A stretch of 5,279 nucleotides of DNA from NCBI GenBank assembly GCA_030044375.1, contig JASHVX010000066.1, positions 1-5,279 on the forward strand. Direction: 5' to 3'. A program made the position numbers and the translations under genes. The notes beneath the pieces were generated by a model. The model ran no database searches. It was not told the origin of the DNA and worked only from the letters and a program-made list of their open reading frames with translations. This DNA is from Nitrososphaerales archaeon. Lineage in GTDB: Archaea > Thermoproteota > Nitrososphaeria > Nitrososphaerales > Gagatemarchaeaceae. Positions 1-5,279 of this stretch are shown piece after piece (positions within the stretch are counted from its first letter, which is position 1; every line of letters begins with the position of its first letter).

Positions 1-330
1 CAGATACTGGCTAAGGTCAACTCGGCCTACTGCCCGGCCAAGGTCCTCGAGGGAAACGCGCCGATGGAGTACTCAAGATACATCATCTTCAGGAAGCAGA
101 GGTCCTTCAGGATAGAGAGACCACAGAAGTACGGTGGGAACGCGGAGTTCTTCTCCTACGCGGAGCTCGAGCGCGCCTTCGTCGACGGAGGCCTGCATCC
201 CGCAGACCTGAAGAGGGGGGTCGGCGAGTCCTTGGACGAGATAATACGACCCATCCGCGAGCACTTCGAAAAGGATCCGGGCGCGAGAAGACTGTACGCA
301 ACGGTGAAGTCGGCAGAAACGACGCGCTGA
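1..330 (+). CDS. tyrS: Tyrosyl-tRNA synthetase, C-terminal part (5' end outside window)
   Basis: This is the last 109 codons of an archaeal-type class I tyrosyl-tRNA synthetase, the cytoplasmic enzyme that charges tRNA-Tyr. The frame is open from base 1 and ends at TGA 328-330. The fragment begins KVNSAYCPAKVLEGN, which matches the segment just after the KMSKS loop in archaeal TyrRS, so the Rossmann catalytic half is lost to the left. The anticodon-binding part is recognisable: SYAELERAF, then LHPADLK, then a terminal helix ending IIRPIREHFE. The Asp in LHPADLK (codon 205-207) corresponds to the Asp of the HPMDLK motif of Methanocaldococcus TyrRS that reads anticodon base G34. An internal ATG at 64 lies within the conserved region and is not the start. 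The next gene begins at most 65 bases downstream, so co-transcription is likely. The family assignment is firm; the missing N-terminus cannot be judged. Confidence 0.93.
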   Translation, partial: QILAKVNSAYCPAKVLEGNAPMEYSRYIIFRKQRSFRIERPQKYGGNAEFFSYAELERAFVDGGLHPADLKRGVGESLDEIIRPIREHFEKDPGARRLYATVKSAETTR

Positions 331-395
331 AGCCACGGGGGCGAAGGCCAGCCTCCCGGGCGGGGGCAGGCAGACCTGCGTTCGTTGCGGACGCC

Positions 396-1148
396 ATGCT
401 GGGCTCGCTCGCCAGGAAACTCAGGGCACTAGGGTTCGAGACGACTTACAGCCGACAGGGAGCCGACGACAGGTCCATCAGGGCGGCCAGATCGTCGGGT
501 GGCGTCATCCTGACCCAGGACCGCTCCTTGGCGGCGCGCGCCCGCGCTTGCGGGACTGACGTGATGCTCGTCGTAGGGAAAACAGACGCGGAGCGGATTT
601 CTTCGCTGGCCCGCTTGGCCAGGGAGGACGGCGTGGCACTCGTGAGAGGGGCTCCCCGCTGCTCTCTATGTGGCGGGACCCTACGCGTGCTCCGCAGGGG
701 GGAGGTCAAGGGCAAGCTTCCGGACAAGGTCAAGGAACGCCACAGGCTCTTCTTCAGATGCACGGCCTGTGGCCACTACTACTGGAAGGGTGGCCACTGG
801 AAAGGGTTAAGCCGTTTTGGGAGGATGCTTGCCCGCGTCCAAGCCACACATGACCCCCGAAGAGAAACGGCTCGCGCTCGGCCTCGCCAGGGACTCGGTC
901 GAGAGTCTGGTCAGGGGAGCGCGGGGGAGCGCGCGCCCCCCACACGAAGGAATATTCGGCGAGCTGCGCGGCGTGTTCGTTACCCTCAACACCACCAAGG
1001 GCCCGGAGAGGTTGAGGGGATGCATCGGGTTCCCCTACCCGGTCAAGAAGCTCGGCGAGGCGATAGTCGAGGCGGCAGAGCTGGCCGCCGCCGAAGACCC
1101 CAGGTTCCCTCCAGTCGCCGAAGGGGAGCTGGACGCCATAACCATTGA
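396..1148 (+). CDS. Mut7-C / PIN-like RNase domain protein with zinc ribbon; gene ends unresolved
   Basis: The first 150 or so residues fit the Mut7-C family: a PIN-like fold thought to act as an RNase, followed by a zinc ribbon. Visible motifs, numbered from ATG 396, are MLGSLARKLRALGF (1-14), ILTQDR with Asp42 (38-43), a CxxC pair at Cys89/Cys92, a second at Cys122/Cys125, and YWKGGHW (129-135), the usual family ending. No substrate is known for such proteins. Two oddities stand out. The codons just before ATG 396 encode FVADA, the conserved family N-terminus with its acidic Asp, yet no in-frame ATG, GTG or TTG lies upstream at least as far as about base 207; only CTG 327, overlapping the tyrS stop, is available. 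At the 3' end the frame runs on to TGA 1146-1148, about 300 bases inside the AMMECR1 gene, and this tail is Arg-rich shadow-like sequence. The true product probably ends near base 850. An indel in the sequence or a real lesion could explain this. Confidence 0.65.
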   Translation: MLGSLARKLRALGFETTYSRQGADDRSIRAARSSGGVILTQDRSLAARARACGTDVMLVVGKTDAERISSLARLAREDGVALVRGAPRCSLCGGTLRVLRRGEVKGKLPDKVKERHRLFFRCTACGHYYWKGGHWKGLSRFGRMLARVQATHDPRRETARARPRQGLGRESGQGSAGERAPPTRRNIRRAARRVRYPQHHQGPGEVEGMHRVPLPGQEARRGDSRGGRAGRRRRPQVPSSRRRGAGRHNH

Positions 1149-1458
1149 GGTCAGCGTCCTCACGCCACCCAAGGAACTAACGGGCCCGAGGGAGCGGCTA
1201 CCCTCCGCCGTCAAGATTGGGAGGGATGGGATCATCGTCTCCGACGGAAGCTCGAGTGGCCTCCTGCTCCCTCAGGTCGCCACAGAGTTCGGCTTCGACG
1301 CGACGGAGTTCCTGAGCCAGGCATGTTTCAAGGCAGGCATCCCACCAGACGCGTGGCTCGGCGCCTCTACCAAGGTCCAGACGTTCCAGGCGGAGGTCTT
1401 CGGCGAGGCCACGCCGCGGGGAGGCCTGACCGGTGCCGGCCGCTCGACCGCTGAATAG
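850..1458 (+). CDS. AMMECR1 domain protein
   Basis: This is a 202-residue member of the AMMECR1 family, universal in archaea and eukaryotes, whose biochemical role is not settled; a link to RNA or signalling has been suggested. The hallmark LRGCIG occurs at residues 55-60, preceded by GVFVTLN (41-47). The second conserved block GLLLPQVATEFGFD, followed by FLSQACFKAGI and DAW, is complete. Length is normal for single-domain archaeal members. ATG 850 is chosen because MTPEEKRLALGLARDSV matches the usual amphipathic N-terminal helix; an upstream TTG at 817 would only add an unconserved 11-residue leader. The start sits inside the extended frame of the preceding Mut7-C gene and forms ATGA with a stop in a third frame (851-853), a common layout for translationally coupled genes. 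The stop is TAG at 1456-1458, with asnS starting 49 bases later. The frame is intact and G/C-rich at third positions. Confidence 0.9.
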   Translation: MTPEEKRLALGLARDSVESLVRGARGSARPPHEGIFGELRGVFVTLNTTKGPERLRGCIGFPYPVKKLGEAIVEAAELAAAEDPRFPPVAEGELDAITIEVSVLTPPKELTGPRERLPSAVKIGRDGIIVSDGSSSGLLLPQVATEFGFDATEFLSQACFKAGIPPDAWLGASTKVQTFQAEVFGEATPRGGLTGAGRSTAE

Positions 1459-1476
1459 CCGTGCCGTCCACATCAT

Positions 1477-1485
1477 GCTTTTAGC
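1477..1485 (+). promoter_or_regulatory. Putative TATA-like element upstream of asnS
   Basis: The AT-richer stretch GCTTTTAGC stands out in an otherwise GC-rich sequence. Its centre lies about 27 bases before ATG 1508, the distance expected between an archaeal TATA box and the transcription start of a leaderless mRNA. The preceding bases TCAT are shared with the element before radA. No clear BRE and no Shine-Dalgarno sequence is visible. Function is inferred from position and composition only. Confidence 0.35.
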
Positions 1486-1507
1486 ACGTCCTGAGCCGCC
1501 CCAACCT

Positions 1508-2812
1508 ATGGGGTCGCCCTCCTTCGAGCGTGCGAGCGCAGCCGAGGTGCTCTCCGGCACGAGAGGTCCGATGGTCGAGCTCAAGGGGTGGGCGGCTCGC
1601 AAGCACACAGTCGGCGGGCTCGTCTTCGTACTTCTGAGGGACGGCACTGGGTACATCCAGGTGTCCGTGAAGAAGGGCACAGACTCGGCTGGGGCCTTCG
1701 CGGCCGCAAGGGCGAGCACCAAGGAGTCCGCGGTCGAGGTCAGGGGCACCGTAAGGGACGACGCGAGGGCCCCAGGAGGAAAGGAAGTCGCGGCGTCTGA
1801 GTTCGTCGTAGTCTCGCCGGCCGACAGCTGGCCGATAACAAAGACCGCCGTCCGTTCGGCGTCCTACCTCTTCGACAAGAGGCACCTCAGCATCAGGGGG
1901 CCCAAGGCGATCGCCGCCATGCGCATACGCGCAGAGGTGATAGGCGCCGCGTTCGACTTCTTCAGGGAGAACGGCTTCCAGCTGATCAGCGCGCCCACAT
2001 TCGTCCAGGCCGCCGTGGAAGGAGGTTCGACCCTCTTCTCGCTTGACTACTTCGGCAAGAAGGTGAACCTGAGCCAGAGCGCCCAGTTCTACGAGGAGGC
2101 GGCGCTCGCGGCCCTGCAGAAGGTATGGATCTTCCAGCCCGCGTTCAGGGCGGAGAAGTCGAAGACGCCCAAGCACCTCACCGAGTTCTGGATGATAGAG
2201 TCTGAGCAGGCCTTCGCCGACCAGCAGGACAACATGCGCGTGCAGGAAGGGCTGCTGTCCAAGATGGTCGAGAGGGTCATAGCGAACAGGAGCCAGGACC
2301 TGAAGACCCTCGGGAGGACGATGAGGCAGCCACCACTCCCCTTCCCGAGGATGACCTACGACGAGGCGAGAGAGCTGGCGAAGGGTGAGGGATACCCCTT
2401 CGAGTGGGGCGAGGACATCCCGACCGAGGCGGAGAGGGCTGTCAGCCTGACGCAGAAGTCTCCCTTCTTCATCACCGACTACCCGCTCTCGGCGAGGAGC
2501 TTCTACCACATGACCTATCCAGACAGGCCGAAGGTGACGAAGTCGGCCGACCTCATCGCTCCCGAAGGGGTGGGAGAGCTTGCGACAGGAGGCCAACGGA
2601 TACACGACCATCAGGAGCTCATGTCGCGCATATCGAGCCAGGACCTCCCTGCCGAGTCGTTCTCCTGGTACCTCGAGTTGAGGAAGTTCGGGATGCCTCC
2701 GCACTCGGGCTTCGGCATCGGGGTGGAGAGGACGACGCGCTGGATTGCAGGACTCAGGCACATCCGGTCGGCGAGTCTGTTCCCGCGAACACTTTCACGA
2801 GTCTCCCCCTAG
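1508..2812 (+). CDS. asnS: Asparaginyl-tRNA synthetase
   Basis: A 434-residue class IIb synthetase of the Asn/Asp group that charges tRNA-Asn in the cytoplasm. An N-terminal OB-fold anticodon-binding domain spans roughly residues 20-105 (VELKGWAARKH, then VFVLLRDGTGYIQV). The catalytic domain follows: RHLSIRG near 125, motif 1 around NGFQLISAPTF (155-165), motif 2 FRAEKSKTPKHLTEF (213-227), and motif 3 GFGIGVERTTRW (401-412). AsnRS is preferred over AspRS because of SADLIAPEGVGEL (346-358) and RKFGMPPHSGFG, where AspRS would have a different DL-(Y/F)-RG-type segment. However, GGQRIHD at 361-367 resembles AspRS more than the GGSQRE usual in AsnRS. ATG 1508 gives the typical archaeal length; GTG 1433 and ATG 1475 add unconserved residues, and GTG 1433 also overlaps the AMMECR1 gene. 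A TATA-like element sits at leaderless distance. AsnRS implies direct Asn-tRNA formation. A non-discriminating or Asp-specific activity is the main alternative. Confidence 0.9.
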   Translation: MGSPSFERASAAEVLSGTRGPMVELKGWAARKHTVGGLVFVLLRDGTGYIQVSVKKGTDSAGAFAAARASTKESAVEVRGTVRDDARAPGGKEVAASEFVVVSPADSWPITKTAVRSASYLFDKRHLSIRGPKAIAAMRIRAEVIGAAFDFFRENGFQLISAPTFVQAAVEGGSTLFSLDYFGKKVNLSQSAQFYEEAALAALQKVWIFQPAFRAEKSKTPKHLTEFWMIESEQAFADQQDNMRVQEGLLSKMVERVIANRSQDLKTLGRTMRQPPLPFPRMTYDEARELAKGEGYPFEWGEDIPTEAERAVSLTQKSPFFITDYPLSARSFYHMTYPDRPKVTKSADLIAPEGVGELATGGQRIHDHQELMSRISSQDLPAESFSWYLELRKFGMPPHSGFGIGVERTTRWIAGLRHIRSASLFPRTLSRVSP

Positions 2813-2817
2813 GTCAT

Positions 2818-2826
2818 GCTTATCTA
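2818..2826 (+). promoter_or_regulatory. Putative TATA-like element upstream of radA
   Basis: GCTTATCTA lies in the short gap between asnS and radA and is preceded by TCAT, giving the same TCATGCTT core as upstream of asnS. Its centre is about 29 bases before TTG 2851. This fits a TATA box driving a leaderless or nearly leaderless radA mRNA, and implies that radA need not depend on asnS transcription. No BRE is obvious. The call rests on sequence similarity between two sites and their spacing. Confidence 0.35.
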
Positions 2827-2850
2827 CCGCAAGTGAAAGTTGCGGCAGGT

Positions 2851-5279
2851 TTGTCCGAGGCCAACGAAGAGCTCGAGCTCGACACACTCCCTGGCGTGGG
2901 CCCGGCCACCAAGCAGAAGCTCAACGACGCCGGCATCATGACGATTCTCGACCTCGCCACCTCCGGACCGGCCGACATCGCAGATGCGGTCGACATCGAC
3001 ATCGCGAAGGCGGTGGAGCTGAACAACAAGGCGAGGAAGAAGCTCGTGGAGATGAAGCGGCTCGAGCCTGACTTCATCAACGCGGCGGACCTCCTCGTGA
3101 AAAGGAAGGCGATAGACAGGATAAGCACAGGATCGAAGAACCTCGACGACCTGCTCGGCGGAGGCATCGAGACCTGGGCTATGACCGAATTTTACGGGGA
3201 ATTCGGGTCGGGCAAGTGCGTGGCGGCTGACACTAGGATAATCTACACCAACGACTCGCACATCCACTTCGAGAGCATCGCAGACACCTACGAGAAGTAC
3301 GCCGCGCTGCACGGAGAGAGGCCCCTGGACGAGGGCTTCGTCGTTCCCCTGAACGAAGTCAACGTGATCGGAATAGACTCACACCCGACCGCGGCATCGT
3401 ACCTATACCGCGAACGCGTCAGCAGCATCGTCCAGGTCGAGACCGAAAGGGGGAGGAACCTGCGGCTCGCGAGAAACCATATGGCGCTGGTCCTTCGCGA
3501 AGGCGGTCTGGAGTGGGTGCCTGCGAGAGCCCTCCACGCCGACGACAGGATAGCCACGCCCAAGTCTTTCGTGGTGGCCGGGGGCAGAGGAGTCTCGAAC
3601 GACGATGCCTTCTTCCTCGGACTCTTCGCCGCGGAAGGGACCCGGAACCCGCTCTCCCTGACCAACACCGACCAGGTGTTGATTGACTGGACCGTCGGCT
3701 ACATAGGAGGACGCTTCGGCTTCGAGCCGAAGGTCAGGCGCCGAGGCAACGCATCCACCATCCTGCTCAGGAAGGCTGTGAAGCCGCTGCTGGGCGGACT
3801 GGCAGAGGGCACCTCCTACACGAAGTCTGTGCCGGACGCGGTCCTGGACGGAGACGAGGACATCGTCAGGAACTTCCTCGCTGGCTACCTCGAGGGGGAC
3901 GGTCGCGTCAAGGATGCCGACATCGAAGTCTCTTCAAACAGTAAGACCCTGATAGAGGGGGTGTCCTACCTCCTTGCAAGGCTGGGCGTCGTTACCACCA
4001 TGCGCACGAAGAAGGTGCGCACTGGCCCGCACTTCAGGCTGCGCGTCTCAGGCTACGACCGGGACAGGATGTCCCAGATCCCGTTCAAGAGCAAGGCGAC
4101 TCCGCGGGTCAGGACTCGCAACAGCAGGTTCGGAGTGCCTATCGCCGACATGCTCAGGGCAAGCTACAAGAGCGGCGTCTCGTCCAGCCGGTGGCACACC
4201 AAGAGAGAAGGCCTGCTGCACAAGGAAGGCACAGTGTACGAGGCCCTGACGAGGTCGGCCTACGGAAAGACCGCCCTCAGCGAGGCCCAGCTTGACAGGT
4301 TGACGGCCTTCTTCGGCGGAGTCTCCACGAGACTGAAGGAGAACCTGGCCGAAGTCGACGCGGCAGAACTGGCGTCGAGCGCCGGCTTCAGGAGGTTCGC
4401 GAAGTCCCTGGCCTTCCCGGCGAACGCGACAGCCGGAGCCGTCGGCGTCTCGAAGCACGAGTTCAACAACTACTTCAGCAGAGGGCTCCCGCCAGAGAAG
4501 GCACAGACCTTCAGGAGCGCGGTGAAGAGCGAAGCGCAAAGAAGGATCAGAGTAGTCGAGCACCAGATAGCGATCATCAAGGAAGCATCGAAGTTCAACT
4601 GGGACACCGTGAGACGTGTCCACGAGGAACCATATGACGACTACGTCTACGACTTCGAGGTCCCCGACGGGCACGCGTTCGTCAGCGGGAACCTGCCGAC
4701 CATCCTGCACAACAGCCAGATATGCCACACGCTCTGCGTCATGGTCCAGTCGCCTCAGGGGCAAGGTGGCCTGAGCGGCGGCGCAGTCTACATAGACACC
4801 GAGGGGACGTTCAGACCCGAGAGGATCGCGGAAATTGCCGAAGCGCGCGGCTTGGACGCCAACGCAGTGCTGTCCGGAATCACCTATGCGAGGGCTTACA
4901 ACAGCGCCCACCAGGAGCTCATAGTAAAGGACCTGGGAAAGGTCCTCGAGGAGAAGAAGATCAAGCTGGTCATATTGGACAGCGCGGTCGCGCACTACAG
5001 AGCCGAGTTCGTGGGGAGAGGGACCCTGGCTGAGCGCCAGCAGAGGCTCAACAAGTTCATGCACCAGCTCCTGCGCATCGCCGAGATATACAACGTCGCG
5101 GTCGTAGTCACCAACCAGGTCCAGGCCGCACCCGACAGCTTCTTCGGAGACCCGACCAGGCCCACCGGCGGCCACGTGGTCGCCCACACCAGCACCTACA
5201 GGATATACCTGAGGAAGGCGGCGAAGAACCGCATCGCGAGGATGGTCGACAGCCCGTATCATCCCGAGAGGGACGCGGT
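2851..5279 (+). CDS. radA: RadA recombinase precursor interrupted by an intein (3' end outside window)
   Basis: RadA is the archaeal RecA/Rad51 homologue: it forms filaments on single-stranded DNA and catalyses ATP-dependent strand exchange in homologous recombination. The N-terminal extein (122 residues) has the helix-hairpin-helix domain (LDTLPGVGPATKQKL onward), the linker, and RISTGSKNLDDLLGGGIE leading to the Walker A start GEFGSGK (3196-3216). A 499-residue intein follows. The C-terminal extein resumes at 4714 with SQICHTLCVM, then YIDTEGTFRPERI, Walker B LVILDS (4966-4983), AEFVGRGTLAERQQRLNKF, the VTNQVQ segment and the L2 region GGHVVAH. The frame is open to base 5279 at MVDSPYHPERDA, so only a dozen or so residues are missing. 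TTG 2851 gives MSEANEELELD, a typical archaeal RadA beginning, and suits the TATA spacing; GTG 2833, six codons upstream, is the alternative. Mature extein length would be about 320, normal for RadA. Confidence 0.95.
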   Translation, partial: MSEANEELELDTLPGVGPATKQKLNDAGIMTILDLATSGPADIADAVDIDIAKAVELNNKARKKLVEMKRLEPDFINAADLLVKRKAIDRISTGSKNLDDLLGGGIETWAMTEFYGEFGSGKCVAADTRIIYTNDSHIHFESIADTYEKYAALHGERPLDEGFVVPLNEVNVIGIDSHPTAASYLYRERVSSIVQVETERGRNLRLARNHMALVLREGGLEWVPARALHADDRIATPKSFVVAGGRGVSNDDAFFLGLFAAEGTRNPLSLTNTDQVLIDWTVGYIGGRFGFEPKVRRRGNASTILLRKAVKPLLGGLAEGTSYTKSVPDAVLDGDEDIVRNFLAGYLEGDGRVKDADIEVSSNSKTLIEGVSYLLARLGVVTTMRTKKVRTGPHFRLRVSGYDRDRMSQIPFKSKATPRVRTRNSRFGVPIADMLRASYKSGVSSSRWHTKREGLLHKEGTVYEALTRSAYGKTALSEAQLDRLTAFFGGVSTRLKENLAEVDAAELASSAGFRRFAKSLAFPANATAGAVGVSKHEFNNYFSRGLPPEKAQTFRSAVKSEAQRRIRVVEHQIAIIKEASKFNWDTVRRVHEEPYDDYVYDFEVPDGHAFVSGNLPTILHNSQICHTLCVMVQSPQGQGGLSGGAVYIDTEGTFRPERIAEIAEARGLDANAVLSGITYARAYNSAHQELIVKDLGKVLEEKKIKLVILDSAVAHYRAEFVGRGTLAERQQRLNKFMHQLLRIAEIYNVAVVVTNQVQAAPDSFFGDPTRPTGGHVVAHTSTYRIYLRKAAKNRIARMVDSPYHPERDA
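3217..4713 (+). mobile_element. RadA intein with LAGLIDADG homing endonuclease
   Basis: This in-frame insertion of 499 residues is a self-splicing intein. It begins with Cys1 (block A CVAADTRI) directly after the Walker A Lys and ends LPTILHN before Ser+1, giving the standard Cys1, penultimate His, terminal Asn and Ser+1 nucleophile set. Block B is at about residues 81-100 and keeps His88, but the Thr of TxxH is Ala85. Block F is YDFEVPDGHAFVSGN (478-492). Two LAGLIDADG motifs, FLGLFAAEG (133-141) and LAGYLEGDG (221-229), with acidic residues Glu140 and Asp228, indicate a potentially active homing endonuclease that would cut an intein-free radA allele. Residues of about 330-465 form an additional, mostly helical segment. 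Splicing rejoins GEFGSGK with SQICHT and restores the P-loop. Codon and base use look like the flanking extein, so a long residence or a donor of similar composition is likely. Confidence 0.95.
3613..3903 (+). other. LAGLIDADG endonuclease core within the RadA intein
   Basis: The span covers both LAGLIDADG helices, FLGLFAAEG at the left end and LAGYLEGDG at the right end, separated by 79 residues. A single chain with two motifs normally folds as a monomeric endonuclease with a pseudo-symmetric active site recognising a long asymmetric target. Both motif acidic residues (Glu and Asp), which bind the catalytic metals, are present. The beta-rich second half (DIEVSSNSKTLIEGVSYLL, then FRLRVSG) continues after the span, to about base 4060. 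The expected target is the uninterrupted radA Walker A coding sequence. Activity is inferred, not shown. Confidence 0.85.

Noticed and set aside
351..372. GC-rich imperfect inverted repeat after tyrS as an intrinsic terminator
   Set aside because: Pairing is interrupted and no T-run follows, and archaeal termination usually relies on T-rich stretches; the segment also overlaps the likely coding extension of the Mut7-C gene.
798..812. Programmed -1 frameshift in the Mut7-C gene
   Set aside because: The bases TGG AAA GGG T do not form a standard X XXY YYZ slippery heptamer and no obvious downstream stimulator was recognised; a sequence indel or natural read-on is simpler.
817..849. Upstream TTG start for the AMMECR1 protein
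   Set aside because: It would add 11 unconserved residues; ATG 850 begins exactly at the conserved N-terminal helix.
1481..2761. Long antisense open frame of 426 codons over asnS
   Set aside because: It mirrors the asnS coding frame in a GC-rich gene, is Arg/Leu/Val-rich and shows no recognisable domain; the sense strand has all class II synthetase motifs.
2824..3312. Antisense open frame of 162 codons across the start of radA
   Set aside because: Shadow of the RadA N-terminal domain, with no family features and no promoter or start context on the minus strand.
4048..5262. Antisense open frame of 404 codons over the intein and the RadA C-terminal extein
   Set aside because: It crosses the intein/extein junction with no domain of its own; the sense frame is clearly RadA. 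GC-rich codon use explains the lack of stops.

Overview
The window comes from an archaeon with a GC-rich genome. The signs are an archaeal-type TyrRS C-terminus, a short class IIb AsnRS of archaeal length, a RadA recombinase (not RecA), an AMMECR1-family protein, a Mut7-C RNase-type protein, frequent AGG and ATA codons, and gene starts placed as in leaderless archaeal transcription. A TACK-type lineage such as Nitrososphaeria is plausible. That placement is inference from gene content only, since no rRNA or other firm lineage marker is present.

All genes lie on the + strand and are tightly packed. Bases 1-330 are the 3' end of tyrS. Bases 396-1148 (conserved domain to about 845) encode a Mut7-C/PIN-like protein with a zinc ribbon; both ends of this gene are irregular. 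Bases 850-1458 encode an AMMECR1 protein, bases 1508-2812 encode asnS, and bases 2851-5279 are radA, which is open at the window's right edge. No stretch above 300 bases lacks a gene. I found no tRNA, rRNA, CRISPR array or insertion sequence.

The main feature is a 499-residue intein at 3217-4713, inserted inside the Walker A P-loop of RadA between the Lys and the Ser. It carries both LAGLIDADG motifs of a homing endonuclease and an extra helical segment before the C-terminal splicing blocks. RadA cannot bind ATP until this intein is removed, so recombination in the cell depends on protein splicing. The block B Thr of the usual TxxH motif is Ala here.

Functionally, two aminoacyl-tRNA synthetases (Tyr, Asn) flank two poorly characterised proteins, Mut7-C and AMMECR1, and the block ends with the recombinase. 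Similar TATA-like elements precede asnS and radA, suggesting these two have their own promoters, while the upstream genes may be co-transcribed. I see no clearly new multi-gene system. The points worth checking are the RadA intein, the unresolved start and stop of the Mut7-C gene, and the shared promoter motif.
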